A stretch of DNA of 64,000 bases from Paenibacillus polymyxa (GTDB lineage Bacteria > Bacillota > Bacilli > Paenibacillales > Paenibacillaceae). The notes beneath the pieces are model-generated. The model was given only the letters and a program-made list of their open reading frames with translations, was not told the origin of the DNA and did not search any database. Where the stretch lies: contig NZ_JAGGNR010000002.1 of the NCBI RefSeq assembly GCF_018614975.1, forward strand, positions 51,492 through 115,491, read 5' to 3'. Shown in pieces: positions 46,884 through 56,554 of this stretch. The translations under genes and the position numbers were made by a program. Every line of letters begins with the position of its first letter. The first letter of the stretch is position 1.

Positions 46884-49649
46884 TCACGATGAGATGGTAA
46901 CGGTCTTCGTTTTCTGTTCCCATTTTACAGTCAGACCAAGTTGCTCGGAAACGAGTCTAAGCGGGACTAAAGTCCTGCCACCCGTTACGTATGGTGCAAC
47001 AGTTGCGCTCTGTCTTTTACCATTCAGAATGAATTCTTTCTGCCCTACAACCAGATCAATCAGCTTACCACCACGTAATACCGTGATCCGCTGATTTTTG
47101 CTATCCCAGCTTGCCTGGCCACCAAAAGCGTCCAAAACATGTTTGATTGGCACATACGTTGTACCATTTTTCAAGATTGGTGCTGCGTCTATTGCGTTTT
47201 TGGTTCCATTCACCGTCATCGATTTCTGTCCAAGCGCAAGCGAAGCTGTACCCGTAGGCAATCCAACTTCACTGGACTTGGAAGGCATCGTGAATGCGAT
47301 ATTGTCAAAAGCAACCGTACCTGATTTCGCACGCTCATCCTGACCTTCTTCCACGTTCACCACATAGACCCGCTTCAGCTTCGCCGGATAGGCGATATTC
47401 AGTCCGTTCAAGTCCACGCTCAGTTTCTTCCATCCGTTCCAGTCAATCACCTTGGCGAGATCGGCATATACCGTTTTGCCATTGGCATCTGTGAATTCGG
47501 CGCGCAGCCAGTTCAGGCTTTTATCTCCCATAACATCCATCGAGATCGATGTAGCTGCAGCAGATACCTCTCTGCCGGTAGAACCATTCAGTTGTGCATA
47601 AGCATACATTTTGCCTGTTCCAGCAGTCATATCATAATCGAGTTGCAGCACATTGGAGCCGGCTTTTTCACCTGTTCCTGCTGTAACGGTTGCCGATCCG
47701 GTCACACCCGCTGCGTTTGTTGTGAAGTTAATCGGATAATTCACATTCTCGAAGTTCTCCCAGATCGTTTCGCTCGCAGAAGCCGAGAGTACCACGACTG
47801 TGCTGTAACCATCATAACGTCCAATCGCATATCCTACTTGTGCACCGGAATTGACGGAAGATACGGTTAATTGGTCAGCAGTAACTCTACCTTTGAATCC
47901 GATAAATTCCCATGTCAGCGAGTCTGCCGGAACCGTAATACTTTGTCCGCTCTTCGTTGTTGCCGTTACCGGAATAGACATTGTAGTTCCTGCTTTGAGC
48001 GAACCGAGACCCGATCCTGCTGTCAAGGAAGCCAATTCACTTCCACCCAGTACCGATACTTTAATGGAAGATGAAGTTCCATTGCTCGTTGCCGTCAGCG
48101 TTGCTGTACCGGGCTTCACGCCTTTGATCGTTCCATTGCTGACACTCACGATGCCGTTGTTGCTGGACTTCCAGGACATGCTGATATCGCCTGTTGCGAT
48201 TGGGTTGTAGTAGGTGTCATATCCTTTAGCTGTGTACTTGCCCTCTTGCCCCACCAGCAACGTTTGGCTGCCACTCACGGCAAAGCCTTTCAGTTTACCT
48301 GCAGGAGCCGTAGAGAACACCCCCAGCGTGTTTACAACCTGACGTTGCTCGGTGCCATACTCTGTGTTGAACGTCAGACCAGCTGTCTGCTCACCTAGCG
48401 GACGTGTTACCATCGTTGTGGAACCGCCTCCGTCCAGGTTCATACCTTTCCAGACACCCACACTCGTCATAAAGGATTGCAGTTCCGTCAGCGACATACC
48501 GCTGCTGTTACTGTTTTTCTCCGCGGCGATGATGTAGACATACCGACCATCCTGGGAGTATCCTACTGCCGTTCTTGCACGAATGCCACCAATGCCGGAA
48601 GCAGCGATATTTCGCGAGAAGGTTGCTGCCTTTCCGCCGTTTACGAGAATCGTATGACCGCCAATCATCATATCCAAGTTACTTGGATCGACCGATTGCC
48701 CGGTTGTTTTAGCTTTTAGCTTGTAATCCGCACTCAAGGTTTGCCCAACGGATAGATGGCTCATGATCCATGTCGCCGCTGTTCCATGTGCACGCAAAAT
48801 GTACCCATCCTTCGGCACCGTCATGTTTAGCGCTTTTTTATCCGAGATTTGGGTGATTACTCCGTTCTGCACAAGAACCTCTGTTGGGGTTGTGGAAGGA
48901 TCATTTGGTCGTTTGCTCGATGTCCATGCCGGTGTATAAATATACATCGAGTTGGCATGACTATACTTCACCGCACCCGACTCTACCGTATAATCCTCTT
49001 TATTTATCCCACGCAAAGCAAAGGTTGAACCATCCTGTGCCTTCACAGTTCCGTCAAAGGAATACTCGTCGATCATCGGCTTGCCATCCTTGGTCACCGT
49101 GAGGGCATACATGCCTGACAGTTCGGAAGGTGTGGAGACCAGAACGCCATCGGAGACCTGTCCACCAATTGGCGAGAGTTCCCCGGATACATTGAAGTAA
49201 TCGCCATTTACAGCAGCTACTGCACCGTTTTCCTTGGCCATGGCACCTGTGCTCTGTTTACTGTTCAGATTACCGCCCTTGCCTGTCATTACATCCAGCT
49301 TCACATACGGGTTCTGCAGATCCACCTGGATTACATCCGCCAGTACGTTGACCTTGGAACCGGAACGTGTTGTCGTATATCTGTATTTCATGAGCTTCGC
49401 ACCCGAAGTCAGAATTTCTTCACTCAACTTGCTTGTATTCGTAGATGCCGCTGCGGCCACCGATTGCCACGAAGTGCCTGACCACATCTGCCCACCTGCG
49501 CTCATCACCGGTGCAATCCAGATCACACCCGCCAGCGTCACAATCGCCCATTTCTTCACCTTACTGCCCTTAACGTCTTCCAGCTGTTTCCCATGTTTCC
49601 CCAGCATGTCTGAAACGTCTCTCCCATCTTGTATATCAATCTTAGACAT
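46884..49649 (-). CDS. Phosphodiester glycosidase family exported protein with stalk domains
   Basis: About 921 residues. A hydrophobic segment WAIVTLAGVIWIAPVMSAGG (residues about 33-55, after a charged start) is a signal or anchor. The phosphodiester glycosidase (NAGPA-like, PF09992) domain covers about 75-430, with AAVNGDYFN, GGHTILVNGG, GIRARTAVGYS and MNLDGGGSTTMV. A Big_2-type Ig domain follows (about 435-520), then a carbohydrate-binding-like region. The C-terminus has two copper-amine-oxidase-like stalk repeats (TYVPIKHVLDAFG, TLVPLRLVSEQLG), possible wall-binding modules. The substrate may be a wall polymer (inference). The start is uncertain: no good ribosome site was seen. Confidence 0.8.
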   Translation of the reverse strand: MSKIDIQDGRDVSDMLGKHGKQLEDVKGSKVKKWAIVTLAGVIWIAPVMSAGGQMWSGTSWQSVAAAASTNTSKLSEEILTSGAKLMKYRYTTTRSGSKVNVLADVIQVDLQNPYVKLDVMTGKGGNLNSKQSTGAMAKENGAVAAVNGDYFNVSGELSPIGGQVSDGVLVSTPSELSGMYALTVTKDGKPMIDEYSFDGTVKAQDGSTFALRGINKEDYTVESGAVKYSHANSMYIYTPAWTSSKRPNDPSTTPTEVLVQNGVITQISDKKALNMTVPKDGYILRAHGTAATWIMSHLSVGQTLSADYKLKAKTTGQSVDPSNLDMMIGGHTILVNGGKAATFSRNIAASGIGGIRARTAVGYSQDGRYVYIIAAEKNSNSSGMSLTELQSFMTSVGVWKGMNLDGGGSTTMVTRPLGEQTAGLTFNTEYGTEQRQVVNTLGVFSTAPAGKLKGFAVSGSQTLLVGQEGKYTAKGYDTYYNPIATGDISMSWKSSNNGIVSVSNGTIKGVKPGTATLTATSNGTSSSIKVSVLGGSELASLTAGSGLGSLKAGTTMSIPVTATTKSGQSITVPADSLTWEFIGFKGRVTADQLTVSSVNSGAQVGYAIGRYDGYSTVVVLSASASETIWENFENVNYPINFTTNAAGVTGSATVTAGTGEKAGSNVLQLDYDMTAGTGKMYAYAQLNGSTGREVSAAATSISMDVMGDKSLNWLRAEFTDANGKTVYADLAKVIDWNGWKKLSVDLNGLNIAYPAKLKRVYVVNVEEGQDERAKSGTVAFDNIAFTMPSKSSEVGLPTGTASLALGQKSMTVNGTKNAIDAAPILKNGTTYVPIKHVLDAFGGQASWDSKNQRITVLRGGKLIDLVVGQKEFILNGKRQSATVAPYVTGGRTLVPLRLVSEQLGLTVKWEQKTKTVTISS

Positions 49650-49805
49650 CACGAACACTGCCAAGTAGGCAGCCGATAGCGAGATCTCTAGTATACTCTT
49701 CTATTAATAGACTGCTTTTTGTGGAAAAAGTTACGCTTATAGCTAACTTTGAGGTATATATTGGTTGAAAAATTTAACACGATTCTGGTATGTTCTCTTT
49801 CTAAT

Positions 49806-49856
49806 CAAAAAAATAGACTTCGTCTATGCCGGGTATCAGCATAGCAGAAGTCCATT
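49806..49856 (-). terminator. Terminator of the large SLH protein gene
   Basis: The minus strand pairs ATGGACTTCTGCTATGC with GCATAGACGAAGTCTAT, then TTTTTT. Confidence 0.85.
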
Positions 49857-49908
49857 TATGATTAATATATATCCTATTAATTTACCTCGTTCATTTATAA
49901 GGAAGATT

Positions 49909-52900
49909 TTATAGATATCCTAACTTGTCCAAAACCCGCTTCAACATGACTGCTGCCTGGGCACGAGTTGCATTTCCCTGAGGTTCGAAAGTTCTGGCTG
50001 TCATGCCTTGTATGATTCCCTCTTGCACTGCTTTGGCAACAGAATCCTTGGACTGGATTTTGTTACTGTCCTTGAACTTGGATAGAGTAGAAGCAGCCGA
50101 AGATTGAAGAGAGACTGTTTTCCCACCGTAGTTCATCGCACGTACCATCATAAGTGCCATCTGCTCACGCGTAATGGGGCGATCCGGCTTAAACGTACCA
50201 TCGGTATTTCCCGTAATGATTCCCGCTTCAGCCGCAGCACCGATATAGGCACTTGTCACACTACCGCTACGAACGTCCTGGAAACGACTTGCTGCGGTTG
50301 GTTCTCCATTCAGTCCAAGACCTCTAGCGACCAATTCAGCAAATTCCGCACGTGTAATGTTCTCATTTGGTCGGTAGAAGGTACCCCCCGGTGTGTTAAT
50401 AATCCATTTGGCTGAGAGCTCCTTAATGACCTCACTAGCCCAGTGTGACGCCGTATCCGGATAACTAACGATGTTGTTAACAGGGACTACCGACTGATTG
50501 CCATTCAGCTGTCCTCGAACAACTACACCACCTGTCGTATTTTTAAAGGAACTAGGTACATTGGATAACCTAAACGTAACTGGATCGATATACGTAAATC
50601 CGGATGTTACACTTGGGGTATTGGCAGCCAATTGCATGGCCAGTTGGCTTTTGACATTCTGATCTACACGTTGATCGCTTGTTCCATTACCGGCATACAC
50701 ATATACGTCCGTATAGTTGCCAAGCTTCTGTGCTCCTGCACCTGCAATCAAGCCTTCCATCGTCCCCGATGAAGACACAGGTACCGTCTCTAACTGAACG
50801 TATAAGGATGGAACTGCTGCTCCTGTCGTTGTACTTGTGTTTGACGTTCCTACACTCCGACTCATAGCCGCCATATCTAAATTAGACAGTGGCACCGTCC
50901 AGAGAAGATCGCCATATTTCACACCAATAATACCTGTGCGATAACTTGCAGCAATCTGAGTCAGTGCACTTAATGGGAATCCAACATACGCAGCCGATTC
51001 ACTATCCGGTATCTCGAATACCACCGGCTGAGTCAATTTCCCGTTTGCTCCAGCGTATTCAAAGGACTGAATCAACTTGGTTGCATCCACGTTGAATTGA
51101 CGAGTCGGGCGATTATAGTGTGACATCGCAGATACAGCAGAACCCGTAGTATTATTCATTACAAGTAAAGACTGACCATAGCTCGATGCATCCAATTCCG
51201 ACAACCAGGAAGGACGATTTCCCGACTGATTATTATTCGAACTATTATTCGTCTGTTGCAATGTAAGTGGTCCAAATGCCGCTACAGTGACATTCGACGC
51301 ATCCCGCAACGGCACTGCCCCAGGTACATAACTCACCGTTCCCGTCTGAGTAGCTGTCGATGCTACTGCTGAAGTATCCACTTTCAACGTCACCACAGAG
51401 CCAGAAGCTGAAGCAGACAATACAGTTGTGGTTGAATTACCAATCACTACACTGAACTGAGATACTGTTAGTGCAGCCTGGGACTGGATTGAATCACGGA
51501 AGTTAATCTGAACCGTGTCTCCCTGAAGCGTAGCCGACAGGATTTTTCCATTTCCATATGTGTACGTTACTGGAGTCAGATTGAGATATCCTGCCGGGTT
51601 ATTGTTCAGATCCGTTAATCGCAATGCTCCGGGTACATATGATAACGATATATTTTGTGTATCTTTCACCGCTGAAGCCAGCGTTAACGTGACCAGATCA
51701 TTTTCGATCTCGGAATCATTAACGAAGACTGGCTTGCCATCGACCAGAATAGAATATTGGCTGTTAAGCGGTTTATTCGTCGTGTTCAGTGGTTCATTGT
51801 AACGCATCCATAACTTATTCGCACTCACCTCAGCACTCTTGAACTCAGGTGGTTTGGTATCAATTGAATTGCGGACATAGAAGCCGCTGAATCCAGCAAG
51901 AGCCTGTCCACGTGTATCTTTTACAGGCCATGAACCTGGCGTGTATGCAACCTGAACGACTTCACCATCCGTAACGGATCGACTGAGATTCAACGTCACA
52001 ACCGAGCTATTGTTAACCGAGATGCTATTAATGCCTACAGCCGACTGATCCGCAGTTACACTGAATTGTCTTGCTGCATCACTCGAAGTGATATATACCG
52101 TCTCAGGATAGTACAACGTAATTGTACTATAATACACGTTACCTTCTCGCGGCTTGGACATGACAGAATCTAAACCGTTCTCCACATCTCGTGCACCAAA
52201 AGCAGCCGCAGCATTGGAAGACTGATCTGTAAGACGATTACCTGTAGTACCCGGTGCATATGCAATCCGTACAACTTGTCCTACCGCTACCCCCGTATCC
52301 AATACTACATATACACTATCACCTGAAATATAAGTGGAGCTGACATTCCTCTTTTCACCATTTACAGTTACAGCATACGTACTACTCAGCGAATTAGTGC
52401 TGTACAGCCATTCATCATAGGTCAGGCGAATGGTGTTATTGCTATGCATCTTAGCATTCTTCAACACAGGTGCAGTTGTATCTGCACTTAATGTTTTAAA
52501 GGACCATGATGTAGACCCATTAAGACCTGTGAATGTATTTCCTGCTTTATCACGAAACGCATTGGCTGGAATATCTACCAAGTAATTTGTGTTGCTATCC
52601 AATGCGTTCGTAGGTGTAATAAGCAGTTGTCTATTGTTTGCACTATTCATGACTGTCTTGGATGCAACGGTTGCTCCATTTGCTTTTTTGAGCGTTACAT
52701 TCTGAATGTAATTCGAATCAAGTTCTTTGTTGAACGTAACTGTTAAAACTCCCGTTAAGGGTGCATTGGTAGTACCGTTTGCGGGAGATACAGTAGATAC
52801 CATGAGGGACGTCGGATCGGATATGACATTGAATCCCCAAACATTCCCACTAATTGCACTGATATCATTCTCATTGCTATCCCGCAAATAACCTTCTGGC

Positions 52901-53691
52901 ATTACGATGTAATATGTAGTGTTGTTGTTCCAGTTATTCGTGGGAAAGATCGTAATCGTATTGGTTCCAAAACCTGTAATTCGAGGTGCTCCTGCGTTTA
53001 CTGGAATCTGCTCAAATACTGTACCACCAACTCTTCCCTGATAAATAATGAGATTCCCTCTACCTGGGGTTACCGGCTTATCGAACGTCATCACTACCTT
53101 AGCTGAAAGGGATACCATTGCTGCGTTATCAGGAACTCTACTCACAAGGGAAGTTGAGCCTAACCCCAGTGTACTAAAAGTCCACTCTTTGTTAGTCAGT
53201 CCTGGAAATGGAGTATTGTCCGCGTAAACAAACGATTTATTATCTATCTCTACGTAGTATGTTGCTCCCGGTAGAGCCTTGCCCAGTGTAATTGTCACTC
53301 GTTGGCCACTAACTGGCGCAGGCGTGCTGTCCCCCGCACCGGGTGTCGTAGGATCTGTAATCGGTGGTGTAGGATCAATCACAACTTGGTCACTGGATAC
53401 CAGCACCGAACCCATCGTTGTATTATCATCCAAACGCTTAATCAAGATTGAACTTTGTGTACCAGGTGCCTTCTGAACAGGTTTATCAAAATCAATAACG
53501 AATGGTACTGAACTATCCACATTCGTTCCTTTCACCGCAGGAACAGTATTCGTTATTCCATTTGCACTTAATGCGTGTGCCGCATATGCTTCCCGCTCAA
53601 CTCCACTCCACCCCGTAAGCCAGCCTTGAGCCGTTAGCATGACGATCAAGAGTCCAAGTATGCCTTTTCTGGCAATTCTCTTCAATTTCAC
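49909..53691 (-). CDS. Large SLH-anchored surface protein with Ig-like domains
   Basis: 1260 residues. The signal peptide ends about AYAA (residue 38). Two or three Big_5-type Ig domains follow (for example VSTVSPANGTTNAPLTGVLT split at residue about 295), then several SwmB-like repeats of about 95 residues, each ending in a YxPG motif (IAYAPGTTGNRLTD, VAYTPGSWPVKD, LSYVPGALRLTD, VSYVPGAVPLRD). Three C-terminal SLH domains (about 1090-1258; FYRPNENITRAEFA, GTFKPDRPITREQM, TFEPQGNATRAQAA) bind pyruvylated wall polymer. GTG 53691 follows GGGGGAAG. It could be an adhesin or a surface scaffold; no enzyme domain was recognised. Confidence 0.87.
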   Translation of the reverse strand: MKLKRIARKGILGLLIVMLTAQGWLTGWSGVEREAYAAHALSANGITNTVPAVKGTNVDSSVPFVIDFDKPVQKAPGTQSSILIKRLDDNTTMGSVLVSSDQVVIDPTPPITDPTTPGAGDSTPAPVSGQRVTITLGKALPGATYYVEIDNKSFVYADNTPFPGLTNKEWTFSTLGLGSTSLVSRVPDNAAMVSLSAKVVMTFDKPVTPGRGNLIIYQGRVGGTVFEQIPVNAGAPRITGFGTNTITIFPTNNWNNNTTYYIVMPEGYLRDSNENDISAISGNVWGFNVISDPTSLMVSTVSPANGTTNAPLTGVLTVTFNKELDSNYIQNVTLKKANGATVASKTVMNSANNRQLLITPTNALDSNTNYLVDIPANAFRDKAGNTFTGLNGSTSWSFKTLSADTTAPVLKNAKMHSNNTIRLTYDEWLYSTNSLSSTYAVTVNGEKRNVSSTYISGDSVYVVLDTGVAVGQVVRIAYAPGTTGNRLTDQSSNAAAAFGARDVENGLDSVMSKPREGNVYYSTITLYYPETVYITSSDAARQFSVTADQSAVGINSISVNNSSVVTLNLSRSVTDGEVVQVAYTPGSWPVKDTRGQALAGFSGFYVRNSIDTKPPEFKSAEVSANKLWMRYNEPLNTTNKPLNSQYSILVDGKPVFVNDSEIENDLVTLTLASAVKDTQNISLSYVPGALRLTDLNNNPAGYLNLTPVTYTYGNGKILSATLQGDTVQINFRDSIQSQAALTVSQFSVVIGNSTTTVLSASASGSVVTLKVDTSAVASTATQTGTVSYVPGAVPLRDASNVTVAAFGPLTLQQTNNSSNNNQSGNRPSWLSELDASSYGQSLLVMNNTTGSAVSAMSHYNRPTRQFNVDATKLIQSFEYAGANGKLTQPVVFEIPDSESAAYVGFPLSALTQIAASYRTGIIGVKYGDLLWTVPLSNLDMAAMSRSVGTSNTSTTTGAAVPSLYVQLETVPVSSSGTMEGLIAGAGAQKLGNYTDVYVYAGNGTSDQRVDQNVKSQLAMQLAANTPSVTSGFTYIDPVTFRLSNVPSSFKNTTGGVVVRGQLNGNQSVVPVNNIVSYPDTASHWASEVIKELSAKWIINTPGGTFYRPNENITRAEFAELVARGLGLNGEPTAASRFQDVRSGSVTSAYIGAAAEAGIITGNTDGTFKPDRPITREQMALMMVRAMNYGGKTVSLQSSAASTLSKFKDSNKIQSKDSVAKAVQEGIIQGMTARTFEPQGNATRAQAAVMLKRVLDKLGYL

Positions 53692-53841
53692 TGATCTTCC
53701 CCCTTATCTGAATTTCTTCTCTTGTCTGATGTGCAGACCTCATTATGTATTTCGGTTGGAGAAGGGATTTCATTTAGTTATTTGGGTATATATTCCATAA
53801 TTCTTCCTTTGTCTATGACAAGCAGTGAAATCGATGGAAGC

Positions 53842-53880
53842 ACAAAAAAGCCCTTAATTCCTGATCGGAATCAAGGGCTT
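53842..53880 (-). terminator. Terminator of metK
   Basis: The minus strand reads AAGCCCTTGATTCC, GATC loop, GGAATTAAGGGCTT then TTTT. Confidence 0.9.
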
Positions 53881-53909
53881 CATTTAATGCACCACATACT
53901 TTTAGCTAA

Positions 53910-55112
53910 TTACAGACCTGCTTGAGTTTTCAAAAGGTCTGCTTTATCCACTTGCTCCCAAGGTACGTCCAGGTCTGTACGGCCGAAGTGACCATAAGCA
54001 GCAGTTTGTTTGTAGATTGGGCGACGCAGATCCAGCATACGGATGATGCCAGCCGGACGTAGATCGAAGTTATTACGCACAAGCTCAACCAATTTCTCTT
54101 CACTGACTTTGCCAGTTCCGTATGTATCCACGTTGATCGATACCGGGTTGGCTACCCCAATCGCGTAAGCGAGCTGGATTTCTACTTTCTCTGCCAGGCC
54201 TGCAGCTACCAGGTTTTTCGCTACGTAACGAGCCGCATATGCTGCGGAGCGGTCTACTTTTGTCGGATCTTTACCAGAGAACGCTCCACCGCCGTGACGT
54301 GCATAACCGCCGTAGGTATCTACGATGATTTTACGTCCAGTCAGGCCTGCATCTCCCTGAGGTCCGCCAATAACAAAACGTCCTGTAGGATTGATAAAAT
54401 ATTTAGTCTGCTCGTCCAGCAATTCGGCTGGCACAACAGGCAGGATAACATGTTCTTTGATGTCATTTTGAATCTGCTCCAGTGTGATCTCTTCAGCGTG
54501 CTGAGTAGACACAACGATGGTATCCACACGTACCGGCTTGTCTCCGTCGTATTCAATCGTTACTTGCGTTTTACCATCTGGACGAAGATATTCCAATGTA
54601 CCGTTCTTACGCACTTCCGCCAGACGGCGTGCGATCCGGTGGGACAATGCGATTGGCAAAGGCATGAGTTCCGGTGTTTCGTTTGTTGCAAAACCGAACA
54701 TCAGACCTTGGTCACCCGCACCAATGTTTTCTGTTTCACGAGCGACTTGTTCCGGGTCACGGTTCTCAAGCGCTGCGTTAACACCTTGGGCAATATCAGC
54801 GGACTGCTCATTCAGAGAAGTTAGTACTGCACAAGTGTTATAATCAAAACCAAACTTGGCGCGTGTGTAGCCAATATCCTTAATTGTATTACGAACGATG
54901 GACGGGATGTCCACATATTCAGAAGCTGAACTGATTTCACCGATGACAAGCACTAAGCCTGTGGCTACGGAAACTTCGCAAGCTACACGAGCATTGGGGT
55001 CGTTTGCAAGAAACGCGTCCAACACGGCGTCTGAGATCTGATCGCAGATTTTATCCGGATGTCCTTCCGTTACAGACTCCGATGTAAATAGATGCCGGCC
55101 TTTAACAGACAT
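53910..55112 (-). CDS. metK: S-adenosylmethionine synthetase
   Basis: Makes SAM from methionine and ATP. 400 residues; the start [20 protein letters not shown] (from residue 2), [12 protein letters not shown] and [16 protein letters not shown] are family signatures. ATG 55112 follows GGGAGG. It is monocistronic with its own promoter and terminator. The leader of about 200 bases has a hairpin but no SAM-I riboswitch core that I can recognise. Confidence 0.97.
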   Translation of the reverse strand: MSVKGRHLFTSESVTEGHPDKICDQISDAVLDAFLANDPNARVACEVSVATGLVLVIGEISSASEYVDIPSIVRNTIKDIGYTRAKFGFDYNTCAVLTSLNEQSADIAQGVNAALENRDPEQVARETENIGAGDQGLMFGFATNETPELMPLPIALSHRIARRLAEVRKNGTLEYLRPDGKTQVTIEYDGDKPVRVDTIVVSTQHAEEITLEQIQNDIKEHVILPVVPAELLDEQTKYFINPTGRFVIGGPQGDAGLTGRKIIVDTYGGYARHGGGAFSGKDPTKVDRSAAYAARYVAKNLVAAGLAEKVEIQLAYAIGVANPVSINVDTYGTGKVSEEKLVELVRNNFDLRPAGIIRMLDLRRPIYKQTAAYGHFGRTDLDVPWEQVDKADLLKTQAGL

Positions 55113-55273
55113 GAAGTTTCAACCTCCCATAACTAGTAGTATGGCGATTGCCCGAACAAAACATGACAGCGATTCGTTCACTGTACCCTCGAAGCTTTCC
55201 AAAATGGAATAAGGACGCGGAGTCCGCAGCACCGAAGATAAGGATTTTTCAGGTAATTGCCTCAAACGAAAAT

Positions 55274-55345
55274 CAACCTTTCCCTCAGTAGGAAAAGGTT
55301 GCATACCTCAAGTGCCATCTTAACTTATTTGTCAAGACGTGTCAA
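55274..55345 (-). promoter_or_regulatory. metK promoter and leader hairpin
   Basis: Minus strand: -35 TTGACA (55340-55345), 17-bp spacer, -10 TAAGAT (55317-55322). A few bases into the leader an AACCTTTTCC/GGGAAAGGTT hairpin (55274-55302) is followed by only GATTTT, so it is a weak terminator at best and could be an attenuator. Confidence 0.6.
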
Positions 55346-55369
55346 ACGAAACGGGGTAAGGAAAATGCC

Positions 55370-55642
55370 CTATAAGTGCTGCTCTGCCTGGCGAATTAGC
55401 CTCTTGGTGATCTCTCCACCAACGGATCCATTCTCGCGGGAAGTCAGATGTCCCCACCCTTTGTATTGCCCATAAGAGTGATCACTCACTTCACCCAGTT
55501 CAGATCCAAATTCTGTATCCGCACCTGCCAGACCTCTGCCACCATACCCCACATTGAGACCAAACTCTGCAGCAATCTCATACTTCATCTGATCCAGCAT
55601 CTGACGACTTTCGGGTACGACTCTGCGATTGCTTCTAGCCAT
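55370..55642 (-). CDS. Small acid-soluble spore protein, alpha/beta type
   Basis: 90 residues. It binds and protects DNA in dormant spores. Family signatures [11 protein letters not shown] and [19 protein letters not shown] are present. It has an unusually long loop between the two motifs (Gly-rich, about residues 32-62). GGAGG before ATG 55642. Expression in the forespore would be expected, but no sigma-G promoter was read with confidence. Confidence 0.92.
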   Translation of the reverse strand: MARSNRRVVPESRQMLDQMKYEIAAEFGLNVGYGGRGLAGADTEFGSELGEVSDHSYGQYKGWGHLTSRENGSVGGEITKRLIRQAEQHL

Positions 55643-55791
55643 AGTTCCTGCACCTCCGTTAAATGGGTTGTCTACAGTTATAGAGTGAGCAGGAACAAGG
55701 CAGACTAGCCGTATTAATGTTTGTTAGAACTGGGTAATCTGAGCAAATGAAATGTATGACTAATGAATAATTCCTTTAACATCTACAAATC

Positions 55792-56382
55792 CTATTTCAG
55801 AGTATATCCACCGCGAACCATTACGGTTAGGCTGTATTTATTACCATTCAATACCGTGATCCCCCGTCCATCCCTTGGAAAAGAGAGCAGGTGATTCGAC
55901 GGCGCTGCCTGTCCATTCGTCAGGTCAATCCCGTCCGTCAGATCAGCTACACCATTTGTACCTTCACTGACGATCACAGCCTTGCCGCTACGTACAACGA
56001 ACTCCGCGCCAGATTTTCCGATCAGCTGTTGACCCGGCTTCACCGTTACGATCTCAACGGCATCAGAAGCGCCTGAGACCAGTGGAGGAAGTGACGTATC
56101 TCCACCTGTGCTACCGGAGTTCCCGGTTCCGGTAGAGCCTGTATTGTTACCAGTTCCTGCATTGCTGTCTGTTCCCGTACTGGTACCGCTTCCTGACGGG
56201 ATTTTACCACCCAAAGCCTGTTGAATCTGCTGATCTACATAACTCTTAGTTACGACTGGATCATCCGCTGTACCTGGTTGGCTGGTCCCTGCTCCAATGG
56301 CTGTATTGCTGTATACCGATCCAAACCACACACCAACACCAATGGCGAGCGCAGCTAGGGATACTTTCATATAAGGTTTCAT
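55792..56382 (-). CDS. Exported protein of unknown function with Gly/Ser/Thr linker
   Basis: 196 residues. The N-terminal hydrophobic segment VSLAALAIGVGVWFGSVYSN is a signal or anchor. A low-complexity linker of Ser/Thr/Gly/Asn (about 62-95) leads to a C-terminal domain of about 100 residues (EIVTVKPGQQLIGKSGAEFV, VLNGNKYSLTVMVRGGYTLK). I do not recognise it. GAGGAGG precedes ATG 56382. It lies between the SASP gene and a second exported orphan, with a terminator-like hairpin on its upstream side. Confidence 0.7.
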   Translation of the reverse strand: MKPYMKVSLAALAIGVGVWFGSVYSNTAIGAGTSQPGTADDPVVTKSYVDQQIQQALGGKIPSGSGTSTGTDSNAGTGNNTGSTGTGNSGSTGGDTSLPPLVSGASDAVEIVTVKPGQQLIGKSGAEFVVRSGKAVIVSEGTNGVADLTDGIDLTNGQAAPSNHLLSFPRDGRGITVLNGNKYSLTVMVRGGYTLK

Positions 56383-56450
56383 GTGAATCTATTTCCTCCT
56401 CTGGTAATCTATCTATGTTTAACTATAGAGAAAAAATAGGGATGCGACAA

Positions 56451-56486
56451 GCAAAACCTCGTCTCCATGTTGTGGAAGACGAGGTT
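56451..56486 (-). terminator. Terminator-like hairpin after the 875-residue protein gene
   Basis: The minus strand reads AACCTCGTCTTCCA, CAAC loop, TGGAGACGAGGTTTTGC. Strong stem, short T tract. Confidence 0.7.
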
Positions 56487-56554
56487 CGGCATTTCTAATT
56501 TGCTAGAAATACTAGCAAGTATTCTTATTACACATATTCCTGAATTCTTGTTAC

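Noticed and set aside
55113..55340. SAM-I riboswitch in the metK leader
   Set aside because: The conserved core elements (such as the CTTATC...GAGAGGTGGAGGGA pattern) are not present; only a simple hairpin is seen.
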